Of a DNA stretch of 64,000 bases, positions 23,691-37,392 are shown piece after piece (within the stretch, counting starts at the first letter, position 1; each line of letters opens with the position of its first letter). Made by a program: the position numbers and the translations under genes. Under the pieces are notes generated by a model. It was not told the DNA's origin. It did no database searches and saw only the letters and a list, made by a program, of their open reading frames with translations. Source of the DNA: Apostichopus japonicus (taxonomy: Eukaryota > Echinodermata > Holothuroidea > Aspidochirotida > Stichopodidae); the NCBI RefSeq assembly GCF_037975245.1, contig NC_092564.1, positions 18,001,984 to 18,065,983 of the forward strand, in the 5' to 3' direction.

Positions 23691-26600
23691 ATGGCAGATA
23701 TCGAAGACAGTGCTGTCTTGATTTTCTTGAAAAAATACCAGGTCGAGTCTCTACATGAAACTTTTATCGGTAAGTGTAGCTTAACATCGGTAAAAAGTAT
23801 GAACTTATGTGGGCACTGAGACCCCCAGTGACAGTATAACGTTAGGCTCATAGGCCAACGTTAGGCTTATACTAGGCTAACGTTAATACTAGTACTATAC
23901 TAGTATGCCTAATACTAACACTAGTAATATTAGTAACAGTATACTACTAAACTGCCACTGAGTTTAACACAGTGCTTTAATCGATGTTAAATGTTATGAA
24001 TCTTTTTCGTGTTTTTCACCATATAGTGTTGTTCGTGTAAACGACATAGGCCTAGGCCTAATTATTAATGAAAATGTTGTATCCTATTAAAGTCCAAATA
24101 CAAAAACTTCGACCTACTGTCTATAGCCTAGCCTAATGTATACACCCTATTTTCAAGTGCCCTGGAGACCAAGAGATATTTTTAATAGAATTTATAATAA
24201 AAATTATTCAATATGGTTATGTTTCTGAATGGATTGTTTCAATTGTCAATAGATAGGCCTAGGATACAATTTGCTGTATTGTTATCAACATTTTACCTAT
24301 TTCCTTTTAATCTACAGGCCAAGCTCCTTATTAAGGCAGCGTTAGCAGCTCAGCAGTTGTTGATTTGTTTCCCTTTCTAAAGGATCCAGAATCTCCCTTG
24401 GGTTATGTAAGCATGTTTATGTTCTAATATCCCTCAGCTTAGTTGTCATTAGCCATAGTATAGACCACTTTCGTTGTTGTGTTGAGGTGACTAGTTTAAT
24501 TTTCCTGCCCTTTCAAAATGTCTCTAAAATGTGGACCACAACACACTGCCCACAATATCACTACTTTTTGTCATCTGTAGTCAAGTAATATAATCTTCTG
24601 TGGGTTCTACCAAGTAATTTGTTCATCTCATAGAGGACTGTGATACTGAAATCTATTTTCAATACTATCAGGATTATATAGGCATCATTTAACTGAATAA
24701 TTTGTAATTGAAGTCAGCACTAGGGTGACAAGGCCTTTTAATATGTTAAAAATATCAAAATGGTTGTTCAATTGTCACATTGGGAAATCCAAAAACTGTA
24801 ACATAGGCACTGGTTTTCAGTGGGCTTCATCTCTCAATCTAACCAAGGTATTAATGAAGTTTGTTGTTCAGCAGGTACCCTCATTATTCCATAAAATATC
24901 AGAATTCTGCAACTTATTGATTATATTGGCAATTAGGGTCAAACCCATTACTTTTAGGCTAATCACTTAAAATCAATTGTCATAGTGTCCCCTGGGACAA
25001 TACTGTTTCATCAGTAAGCATACAAAATTATGTGAGGACAGTATGGAGTGCCACAGTGTCCTTAGTCATAGCGTCCATATTGTTGTCGTGCAGTTGTAGA
25101 CATGTACAAGACATGTTTGTGGTTTGCTGGCTAAAAGCCTATGTTTCAACCAGCTAGGAAGTTTTAAATGTTGGTGTACAACAGCTTTACATGTAGATCA
25201 ATAGGTCTTTTTCTGAGTTGACTTGAATTTTGCTACCATACTTCAGTTTGATAAAAGAGTATGCTGATTTCATGTGCAGGAACCATGGTATTGCAAAGGT
25301 GCTGCAGGACGACCGGCGACAGGGTATCTAGAAGAGCACCTAAGTTACGTACGTAAAAAGAAGATTGCCATGGTGAAAGATTCCCCCGGTGCATCAAGTC
25401 CACCTACTCCTTTGACTAAAGTGTCCACTCCACCAAAATTGAGAGGTGTGTAATAGGTTTTACCTACTATTCTCAGGATTTGACTTATCTCTCATGCCAT
25501 GACAATGATCAAAGACTGGGTTATACCTACCACAACCATTGGTAACTTCAAAATTTGATGTTAAGGCATCTCTGTTTAGTAGGAAATATATGTTTTTATT
25601 GTCCTTGCCAGAAGCTGTTCTGGAGAACAAAGAGGAATTGGTGATGATGACTGAGTGGCTGAAATGTAACATGGAACCAAGAGAGAAAGTATTGGACTTC
25701 ATGAGGCAAACTGCAGTTTAAAGACAACAGCAGATCAAAGACCACTCAACTAACATTTCAGATATTCTGAAAGAGTATCAAAGGTTGTTAGACCGTGGAA
25801 TGGTAACTATCAAATTTGATTTTTTGCTGCTTAATTACAGAGAAATACGTAGGTGGTTTTGCATCAATAATACTAAAGAAGTGAGCTCTGAATACACATA
25901 TTACGAAGATACTATTCAAGACCATATCCTTGAACTCTTGAAAAAGGAAGTGGAAAAATTACTAGCACGGTTTTGATTTAGCAGAAACACTGAAATTAAT
26001 TAAGTCACTAACCTCACTGATGAGTTAATGCTTTATTTCACTTTGAAGCCTATTTGGCCAACTTAAAAACAGTACTTTGATTGTCTACATATCTAGTTTG
26101 ATTGGAAAAGATAGTTTCACTGCTTTTGTTATATGATGGCATTATATTTTAAATCTCCTTTAATTTATGTCTGGAAGTTTATGACAGTTATCAGCCACAC
26201 AGTGAAGAAATGTGACTGGCTTTTAATTTAACCTTAGGCATCTGGCAGATCAGTATGCTTTATGAAGACCAGATTGGGAATAATTTTTATTTTTGGATGA
26301 AAATCTTGCTTTATTCAAGGATATAGCTAGGATTTTAAGAAAGGTTGCTGATGTTGAGTGTAAAAAAAGGTACAGATTCAAGCGGTATAATATGGTTTAC
26401 AATTTGTACAAAGTTGTTTTGTTTTAATATGGTGTCTTTGCCATTCAGTGCTATGGTTTTATGTGCAATGTTTGCTCTGCATTTCTTGCAATTGTGTACA
26501 AATCTAACAACTTGTCTATCATCTTGTTACAGGGAGACAAGATAAATTATTCCCATGAATATGCTTATGTTCAGTAACGATATCACAAATGTTACATATT

Positions 26601-28986
26601 GAAGTTTTGCAATTCAAATTTTTCCCCCATCACATTAAAAAAAATATTTTGAAAAAAAAAATATTTTTGAGCTGTATTCTGAGATATTTTCAAAGCATGT
26701 GTCAATAAATGTTAAATACTTACTTTTCTTTCCCAGATGTTTTCTAAATGTTATTAAACTAGCCAAAGGTATCAAGCAGTTGGATTTACCACATCCAGCT
26801 TCAACAATACTTAGTGTTTGTATAGATGCATGGAACCAGACTTTAACAAATTCAGTGAGAGGGATTTTTTAATGGATCATAGCTGAGGATCAAAAAAAAG
26901 AATATGCTTACACACATTAAAGTATTCTATTTCCCTTTGCTCCTTCAGATAGAACAAGATTTTTCAGTGCTTTGGCCTGAGCATGAGGATCACCTGTATG
27001 AGAAATGGGACTTGTACTACAATGGGATTATAGAATATGGCAAACAGGTTGAAAATTGGCAAGGCCTCTTGGATTGGAGTACGTTGACCTAGAGAATTTG
27101 TCTATTGGTAAGAGTGCTTCTAATTTCAGTGCACATAGTTGAGCTAATTTAATTTTTGTATGTTGATCATTCCTTGCAACCTTTTACCACCATCACACTA
27201 GGAACTTCTGAAAGATCAGGTTTGAACAATTATCTGTAATATATCTGATCTTGTTCTCAAAATAGCCTTAGTTTACTTTTTGTAAAGACAACAACACTTC
27301 CTTTTCTTTTTTTATAAAAATAATAAACTGAAATTGAACAGAAAGCATCAATGGGATCTGGTTCAGACAGAAACCAAGTTGGGTTGGTGCAGATATATTC
27401 CCTTGCTTAGACTCCATCTGACCCATCTTTGGGATTTCATTTAAGCCAAAAGCTAGTGACTACGATAGAACAATAGAACACAAAATATGTCAAAGGTTCA
27501 TCAGTGTTTTGAGATCTGAATATATAATAAAATATAAAGAGTAGATAACTTTGCAAACAGGTTGTGATAGCAGCACAACATTATGAATGTGGGCTTTTAA
27601 AGGAGACATGTATTATTGAAAATAAACATACACAAAATACCAAACAGATGCTAACTTATCTCATTACATTCTCATGATATGCCATTTTCTCATTGCATTC
27701 TCATGATATGCCATTTTCTGATAAAAATGACTTGAAGGACTTCTAGTGTTAGAGACAAATAAAGGCAAGGGAAAATACAAATAATTTGTGCGGGTACTGT
27801 ACGTGATAATGACAATTTATATGTTAAGTGGTCATTAATTGTGTTATAGTTTTATGCACAAGGACTTTGTGAACCTTGGAGGGAAGATTATCTTTAGTTA
27901 TGTTTTGTCACTTTCACAGATAAGAAGGAAACATTGGCATTTTTTCTTCTTCCAGTCATCTTGAGAGGGAAAGGAAAGGGAAAAAAAGGATTGTGTTCAG
28001 TAAAAGAGGCAATCACCTCCTTCGTGGACATTCAACCAGTAGGTGTTTAAGCATTCATTTGTCCGCTTGTTGAAGTTCATTGACAACATGCTTATGACAT
28101 ATGTTTTGTAGTTTGTAATGGATTGTTTGTAAAAGTGGAATCTCAACAATTATGCTGGATATGTGTCAATGTACATAGATGCTCCCAAGCACATGAACCA
28201 TATTCCGTTTGGTTCAAAATGGATAATTAATATTCATGAGTGGGCAGGGCCTAAGTGATATTACTTAAATATTGATTTCACAACAACAATAGGCTTGTCA
28301 AATTTTGCTCAATTTGGTAAATGACAGTAGTAGGATATGGGTCACACGTGTAGCTGATTTTAAGGAATAAATTATGAGTTGATGATAAAAAGTTAATGAT
28401 AGTAAAAGTATCTTCTAAACATGATAACTAAACAGTAAATTTCAAATGTATCAAACGTTCATAGTACTTATTTTTAAACTAGCATGTCATTGTAAGCATT
28501 GATATGGGTGGTTATGAAGTTTGGCTGTGCCAAGTATAACTTCATATAAAGTTTTTTTCTAAATACAAATCTGCTAGAATGGAGGGCTTTTTGCTGTCAC
28601 AACTTCATATTGATTGACAAAGAGCAGCTTGTAATAATTTTCATTTTTTTTTTCAATTTTTCTCACAGGAAGTGGCTGATATTCTACAAATTTCAAAGGC
28701 TATTGATGCCACAAAAAAGCCGCAGCCATTTGTTGTATGCAAAGGAACTCTCTTGGCACCAACCCAAACATTTGTTTTTCTAGAACGGAGGCCAGTCCGT
28801 CAAGAATCACTACTGAAAGCTATCGATTTCTGTTTCAAAGCAATGTACATTTTGGACATGGCTTACCAACCTTCATGCTGTCTTGTGTGGCAGTTCATTC
28901 AAAATGTGATTTATGAAATCAAAGAAGCACATGTGCCAAGTTGCATAAGAGATCTTAGATCATTCTTGGCCTTTAAAAGTAATTAG
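23691..28986 (+). pseudogene. SAMD3-like gene in E1, decayed
   Basis: Proposed exons are 23691-23769, 25280-25445, 25612-25802, 26949-27107, 27956-28038 and 28669-28986. Exon 1 (MADIEDSAVLIFLKKYQVES) looks like the start of a SAM domain. Exon 2 has EPWYCKGAAGRPATGYLEEH. Exon 3 has EWLKCNMEPREKVLDFM and ISDILKEYQRLLDRGM. Exon 4 has IEQDFSVLWPEHEDHLYEKW. Exons 5-6 have KEAITSFVDIQP and a conserved C-terminal domain (PFVVCKG, KAIDFCFKAMYIL). The order matches vertebrate and invertebrate SAMD3-like proteins from family knowledge. Lesions: in-frame TAA at 25719-25721 in exon 3 and a frame change near 27060. The second half of the SAM domain was not found. Phases otherwise agree. Confidence 0.72.
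28669..28986 (+). CDS. E1 SAMD3-like last exon (intact frame)
   Basis: A 106-codon open exon after a good TTTTTCTCACAG acceptor. It encodes EVADILQISKAIDATKKPQP, FVVCKGTLLAP, RPVRQESLLKAIDFCFKAMY and VWQFIQNVIYEIKEAH and then stops. It follows 27956-28038 in phase 0 (...FVDIQP|EVAD). This C-terminal block is the most conserved part of SAMD3-like proteins and the best preserved here. Confidence 0.7.
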   Translation, partial: EVADILQISKAIDATKKPQPFVVCKGTLLAPTQTFVFLERRPVRQESLLKAIDFCFKAMYILDMAYQPSCCLVWQFIQNVIYEIKEAHVPSCIRDLRSFLAFKSN

Positions 28987-29021
28987 TGGCTTAAAAGGAA
29001 AGAATTGTAAGCAAGATATTC

Positions 29022-29320
29022 ATGGCTGATATTCTACAAAGTTCAAAGGATATTGATGCCACAAAAATACTGCAGCTACTTTGGTATGCAAGGAGCCCTC
29101 TTGGTACCAACCCAGATATTTGCTATTTTAGAACAGAGGTCAGTTTCTCACAAATCTCTTCTATAAATGCTGTCTATTTCTGTTTCATGGCAAATGTACA
29201 CTTTGGACATGGCTTATCGACCTTCATGCAGTCTTGTTTGTCAGTTCATTCAAAATGTGATTAATGAAATCCAAGAAGCACATATGCCAAGTTATATTAT
29301 AGCATTCTTGCCCTGAAGTA
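29022..29320 (+). pseudogene. Tandem degenerate copy of the E1 last exon
   Basis: Starts MADILQSSKDIDATK and keeps SPLGTNPD, FCFMANV and, at DNA level, the FIQNVI segment, but frameshifts split the frame. It is offset about 350 bp from the intact exon at 28669-28986 and aligns with it over its length. A local tandem duplication within the element. Confidence 0.85.
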
Positions 29321-30420
29321 AGAACTGCCTTAAAAGGAAATTGTAAGCAAGAAGCTCATATAATAATTGTAAGCAAGAAGTTTGTATCATATTACTATTT
29401 TAAAATTCACACACCAGCATCAGGTACAGATAGCATCATCTTGAAGGGACATTTAATTAAAACTCATGATATGACATTTTTTTACATACCATGCTGGTAC
29501 AAATCAAAACTTTCATTACTAATTTTTATTGGAATCCCGATCTGATCAACTGATCTTTCATGAGTGAGTAAGGTTTAATGTAGCTAAATTTCACCTACAC
29601 ATGTATCTCTATATGTGGTGAAGATATATACTATACATCCAAATACTGGAAACGAACAATGCACTGGCTGCAATGTACTGCATATATCATAAATATGTCT
29701 CTAAATGTAATCATGTACACCACATATGTATGTGATACTCAATGTAATTCTTAATTAACTGTATGTATACTTTAGGTAAACCTTGATTAATCAGATCATG
29801 ATTGATGTTTAGTTTCATAGATTGTTTATACATCAATTGATCTAAAGTTACATATGTGAGATATTGAGTGTTACAAGTTTTCTATGAATACGGTTCTTCT
29901 TGAAAAGTAGAGGATTTTGTGTCACTTTAAAGTTCTGATAGAGCACAGCTAAGAAGTTGTTACATCCAAGCATATTTGTGTGTTGTTTTGTTTTGTTTGT
30001 ATTTTATTCACATGCATGGTTCAGCTGGTTATTGTTTTCAATAAAAACAAGTTCTCAAAATGTTATCCATCTGGCTTCTGTAATGTAACTGTTTGTTAAT
30101 TTCTCAATATTTTTCAAGGAATTGTTTACTCTTTGAATTGCCATATTCAGCTGATTGTTGCAAACTAGGTCTGCATGAACAAAACTTGTGAGGAGTCTTT
30201 CAACTACATTAAGTAAAATTCACTGAGGATCTTATCCATCACTGTCCAATATATTGCATTCGCCAACATATATTGGGCAATAAAGGCTCATTTAACTGCC
30301 CAACCCTTTTGTAATGGTAAAAGCCACTGCCCAATTTAAATATAGTAATTGCCCAATACAATGATTTTTAATTCCCCAATTTAATGATCCCTACATTTGT
30401 AAGTTCACCAATGATGGGCA
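29321..30420. other. E1 downstream non-coding part
   Basis: AT-rich sequence with no credible frame. An AATAAAAA signal near 30040 could be the poly(A) site of the cargo gene. From 30250 a different short motif, TGCCCAAT, occurs repeatedly, just inside the GTTGGTTAA array. Confidence 0.5.
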
Positions 30421-31932
30421 TAATTTACACAATTAATTTAACCAACAACTGTTGGGTACAAACTTATAGTTATTTTATTGGTTAAAAATGTTACCCAACG
30501 GCTGGTTAAAGCCGTTAACCAACAGGTGTTGGTTAAAATATCACCAATAAGTCGAATTTGACATACGTGCCCAGTGTTGGTTAAGGTATTGGTTAATTTT
30601 TTAACCAACTGTTTTTAGAGTGTAGTGAATGTAATGAATGCAGTGGAATATTCGAATGCCTACTTCAAATCTGAGGGGTTCTAGAACTGACTACATTCTG
30701 AAGTGACGTCACATCGAAAAAGGATAAAAATCGGAAGAGAAATCGGATAGCTATCCGATAAAGGGAAACGGAGTCAATATCAAAAGTTAGGAGAGGGCTA
30801 TTCCACATCGGAATGGCTCAACAGATAGCAAATCAGGTCCTTTATCACTGTGGCTAGAAGACCCGAACGGAAAACAGGCTGTTTCGAATCCTCCGGGAAA
30901 ATCGGATAGTATTCCGATAAAAAATCGGTATAGTGTGACCGGGCCTTAATGCGAATCAAAGTAAAAAAAATGTACGGTACCAGTGTTGTTACTCAATGCT
31001 GCTAAGGAGAAAGAAGGAATATACTGATGGGTTTGGGCGAGAGGGTTGGAATTGAGCTGGGTGGGTAACAGAGATGGGGACATAACTGGAAAATTAGTCC
31101 CTTTCACAGTCGGTATAGTATACATGTTTAATAAAGGGATTTTGAGAATACGGAGATGGATAGATGGTCTACTGATCCTTCCGTATAACTTCCCAGTATC
31201 AATGTGCTATTTTATCTTCATCTAAACTACATCTTCACATTTAGACTTAAAGGGATATTGTCTTAGCAGACAGTGCATGTGGCGCATATACGGAAATGCG
31301 CACAATATACTTCACTGGTGACTCAAAACACCATCTCAATATGGTGTTCCTAAACTATATATATATATATGGTTGATTGAATGTGAATTATCAACTAAAA
31401 ACCCAAACAAATCCTTCATTTCTGTAAGGGTGATTCGTTAAGGTGATGTCTGATGACATCATGGCAATTTTTTTCAAACACTTTATAATCCTATCAAAAT
31501 ATTGCTATTGATTTGAACTTGAATTATGTATGAATTTGGAATGTTTGCTTATCTTGTCAATGTTCTCAGACATTTAGATTTTCAATTACTAAAATAAATG
31601 CAGTTTACATTACAAAGAAAATGACAGAGAGGTTTATTTTCAGCGCAGTAGCCGTGGTGACATAACATATTTTGCTTTGCCAGGAGTATTTATAATATTT
31701 CACCAAATTTAAAAACCCTGTATACGGTATCTCTACGTACAAAATGCTAATTGAATGTAGCTTTGACTAACGAATTCAACCAATTCCCAGCAATAAACAA
31801 CGCACTTCAAGGGATGACCAAAGGAACATATGTAGTTTAATATGTTACAGACCACAAGTGGGCGAGGTGCGGCACACAGGCCCTTGCAGACCTCTGGCTA
31901 TTTTCTGCGGCCCACAGTTTTGAAAAAAACCT

Positions 31933-31985
<53 letters not shown>

Positions 31986-31995
<10 letters not shown>

Positions 31996-32046
31996 ATACT
32001 AGTAGGGACTAGTGTTCCACTAGTCCCTACTAGTATCAACATATAT
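31986..32046. repeat. Near-perfect palindrome at the edge of a TA tract
   Basis: Arms of at least 27 bp (left arm contains GTTGATACTAGTAGGGAC, right arm its complement) around a 3-base spacer TTC at 32015-32017. The left arm merges with about 27 TA repeats. It would extrude as a cruciform. Confidence 0.93.
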
Positions 32047-32148
32047 TCCGCTCTGTCCACTGGACATAGAGCACTCTGCGCCAAGATAGTCGCCAACCAA
32101 CTCTATATATATATATATATATATATATAGATATATATATATATATTT

Positions 32149-32181
<33 letters not shown>

Positions 32182-32250
32182 AATATATCTATATATATAT
32201 ATAGGCCTATATATGAGAATTTAAGAATTTTGACTTGCATATTTCCACAT

Positions 32251-32454
32251 TTCGAGTTGGTTAGCATTATGTTTGATCTCTACAGCAAGGCAAATACGTC
32301 ACCAAAACAGAACTAGTATTGTTCGATATAGTTGGTTTATGTTTATATATATAGGCCTATATAATTCGAATTGGTTAGCATTATGTTTGATCTCTAGAGC
32401 AAGGCAAATACGTCACCAAAACAGAACTAGTATTGTTCGATACAGGTGATGTAT

Positions 32455-32517
<63 letters not shown>

Positions 32518-32622
32518 CCTTTATATTTCGAGTTGGTTAACACTATGTTTGATCGCTAGAGCAAGGCAAATACGTCACTAAAACAGAACTAGTATTGTTC
32601 GATACAGGTTATGTATGTTTAT
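32251..32622 (+). repeat. Three 95-bp units separated by TA tracts
   Basis: Units at about 32251-32345, 32365-32459 and 32527-32622 share GTTGGTTAGCATTATGTTTG and CAAAACAGAACTAGTATTG. They are separated by TA repeats of different lengths, and each is followed by TATGTTTATA. A composite repeat of fixed unit and variable TA spacer. Confidence 0.9.
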
Positions 32623-32624
32623 AA

Positions 32625-32792
<168 letters not shown>

Positions 32793-33564
32793 TTCAGCAC
32801 ACCAAAATAAAAGTTCGATATTTGGAACATATGGCGTAACTTAAAACTTAAACTTAAAAACAAATACAGCGTAAGCAAAAAGTAAGACGATGTAAAGTTC
32901 ATCCATTACCGTCTTAATGTATGTGTTTATATTTTAATAATATTTCGGATGAGAACGATTTTATTTTCAAGATAATATTAGTTGCGTTGTTTCGTAGCGC
33001 GAGTGGTTGACCGGCCCCAAGGTGCTGTGACTATCAGTGAGTTGCGAAGAAGCATTTAGTAGTTCCTCTTTCTGACATGTGTTTTTTTTTTCTTAAATCA
33101 TGTAAGAAAGCAGAAACTGTGTTTAAATGCTGCCGTTCCGGACTCCTCCTTCTTTTCCTTTTGGCTGAAGGGTTAGATGAAGTATCCGGTCACCGTAATA
33201 TGGTTAATTTTAACCTATAAACAGAACCGAATAGATACGTGCATCAAGTAGTCTTTTTAATATGTTTATATCTGCTTGACACTCATTTTCCATAACCAAT
33301 TTTCGTTTTGGACCTCTTTCCTCCTGCTTTCAAAATGATCAGATATCTTTGATTATTTGAGATGTAATGAACTAAAATTGGTGTTACGTCCTGTTGACAG
33401 CTACGTTAACAGCCTCCGTGTATAGAAAAAAACAAATATGCATTGTTTCCTGAAGTTTCTAAGACTGCAGAGGACATTGCAAAAGTATAACATGTAAGTA
33501 CATAGAAGAATACCCAGGCCAGTTTTAGTATAGTAGTGAGATAATGACAATGAACTTCACTTAC

Positions 33565-33734
33565 AAGATTACTCCAAATTTCCGGTACCAATTGTAAAAG
33601 GTCCGCGTCTTTATCTTTTAATTGGCATTGCCAACGAGCTTCTCTGAAGTTAGCTGACGTGGTACTCTGAAATATACATATTTCACCCTCAGACGTGGCG
33701 ACAGGCATAAAGTCTGTTGGACATGTTATTACAC
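33565..33734 (-). CDS. Gene A exon 2: CTLD1, N-terminal third
   Basis: The exon encodes the start of a C-type-lectin-like domain: CPTDFMPVATSEGEICIF, then FREARWQCQL and a leucine-rich stretch ending EIWSNL. Spacing of the first cysteines and the aromatic/AxxxC helix match the CTLD family. The exon enters in phase 1 and leaves in phase 0, exactly like 19945-20099 and 57446-57651. The following intron is about 10.9 kb and contains most of the mobile DNA on the left side of the window. Confidence 0.8.
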
Positions 33735-34166
33735 CTTGAAAAGAAACGATAATGCATAAACTTTGTTGCCATATTCCAAGATCAAAAATATGGTAGGTAG
33801 TGCTGATGATTATGAAAGCGTTGACGGTGACGATGGCGTTGAAGCAGTTTTTGCATGCGTTGCTTTAGAGTAAACGTAGCCTTCAATTTTTAATTCTTTA
33901 ACTAAACATTTCTTTTCCATCTCTATTCAAATTCAATTTCAAATGTGCAGAATTGGTCTCATAGGAGTTTTGTTTAGTTAAAATGGTCTGAATGTCTGCA
34001 GGTTATATAACTATATTGGTCTTTTTATCCTTTCTCTGCCACATCAGTTACCTTAATAAACAAAAAATCCTTTAGGTGGTTGCAAGTACATATATGTTAT
34101 ACACCCATCACGTGCAAAATTAAACTTATAGATTTGATTGTGTACATATGGCATTGGTGAACTTAC

Positions 34167-34239
34167 CTTCACAATAGGAAGTTATCGCAACTAACAGGAG
34201 CAATAATCGAGTCCATATTTGTTTTATCCAAATATCCAT
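34167..34239 (-). CDS. Gene A exon 1: start codon and signal peptide
   Basis: The ATG at 34239-34237 opens 24 codons with a short charged start (MDIWIKQIWTR), a hydrophobic core LLLLLVAIT and a likely cleavage zone SYCEG. This is a textbook secretory signal. The donor GTAAGT follows in phase 1, and the next exon joins to read ..SYCEGVITCP. It is the only plausible initiator found upstream of CTLD1, so it is taken as the gene start. Confidence 0.82.
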
Positions 34240-34921
34240 TCCACATATGTCAGAGACCTTAACAGGTCAATTCAAGTTTGCCCTAATTCCCTCTTAGCTC
34301 TCTGGCTCCGATGTTTCGTTCTAGCTGCTGAAAATTACATTTTTATAGTATCTAACACTGAAATTCCATCTTCGTGGCGAGTTCTGGATCTAGCAACGTA
34401 AGCCAGCCAATAGTCGAATCGTCTGGCAAATATTGCTATGGGATTTGTCTATATATTGAAAATAAATAACCATAAATACAAGTTCATGAATTTGTATAAT
34501 TTTTTTTTTTTAATAGACCATTCTTCTACACCAGGAGGGTCCCTGGAGTTATTATATAGCAGCCTATTGAAACTCTGTTCTTTGTAAGAACGCACATATT
34601 GTTTAGTTGGTGCTCAGATAAGTATTATTGCTTGTTTTATTGTTGCTAAGGCTTCATAGATATTAAGAAGTCAAGCGTAAATCTATTTATCAAGATCCAA
34701 TATCATACGTTTACTAGATACATTGCAGTAATATTTCACCTTCATGTCAGTGTCGCATAACCCACCATGCGTGGTAAATTCGTGGTTTTTAAGGGGGTTG
34801 GGGTGGAGGAGGTTCAATTGGCCCAAAAGTCAAAGGACCCCACGTTCGATTGACCGCGAGTGGCACTCGTGAACACTTCCAAACAAGACCAGAGACCTTT
34901 ATAAGTTGCTTGTTAAACGTG
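34240..34921 (-). promoter_or_regulatory. Presumed 5' flank of gene A
   Basis: About 680 bp between the gene A start codon and the edge of element E2. No clear TATA box or initiator can be assigned by eye. It should hold the 5' UTR and core promoter unless a non-coding first exon lies further right. Confidence 0.3.
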
Positions 34922-34935
34922 CACTCTTAAAACAT

Positions 34936-35175
34936 CCGGATCAAATTTGATTCATTCCGGATCAAATTTGATCCGGTTTCCGGATCCCAGGGGCACCGAC
35001 CCCGTCCGGATCAAAATGATCCGGATTTCCGGATCAAAGAACAATGACCCCATTCCGGATCAAATTTGATCCGGCTTCCGGATCCCAGGGGCACCGACCC
35101 CGCCCGGATCAAAATGATCCGGATTTCCGGATCAAAAAAACAATGACCCCATTCCGGATAAATTTGATCCCGTTT
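34936..35175. repeat. E2 left subterminal palindromic array
   Basis: Unit of about 113 bp repeated: palindrome CCGGATCAAATTTGATCCGG, spacer with GGGGCACCGACCCCG, second palindrome around ATCAAAATGATCCGG, spacer with CAATGACCCCATT. At least nine copies of the half-site CCGGATCAAA occur. This looks like a binding array for the mobilising enzyme or a host factor; that is inference. Confidence 0.92.
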
Positions 35176-35199
35176 CCGTTTCAAGGGTACTTACGTTTT

Positions 35200-37392
<2,193 letters not shown>

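Larger units (their letters stand above)
23383..30622. mobile_element. DNA element E1, 7.24 kb, carrying a SAM-domain gene
   Basis: Termini are CACTCTTAAAACGTTGG and, inverted, CACTCTAAAAACAGTTGG. TA is present once in the empty site (MITE copy 1) and on both sides here (23381-23382 and 30623-30624), a clean 2-bp TA duplication. Both ends carry arrays of GTTGGTTAA in both orientations (23393-23530 and 30430-30610). The interior encodes a SAMD3-like gene on the plus strand and no recognisable transposase, so the element looks non-autonomous. The TA target resembles Tc1/mariner or other TA-target superfamilies; the assignment is open. Confidence 0.88.
23301..30945. mobile_element. MITE copy 2, split by element E1
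   Basis: Left part 23301-23380 and right part 30625-30945 together match copy 1 almost base for base. TTAA flanks both ends (23297-23300 and 30946-30949). The interruption lies after GTTTGTGG, where copy 1 has a single TA. Confidence 0.9.

Noticed and set aside
24318-24420. A second SAM-domain exon in E1 after TTTAATCTACAG
   Set aside because: The acceptor is good, but the phase-consistent frame stops within five codons and the other frames do not resemble a SAM domain.
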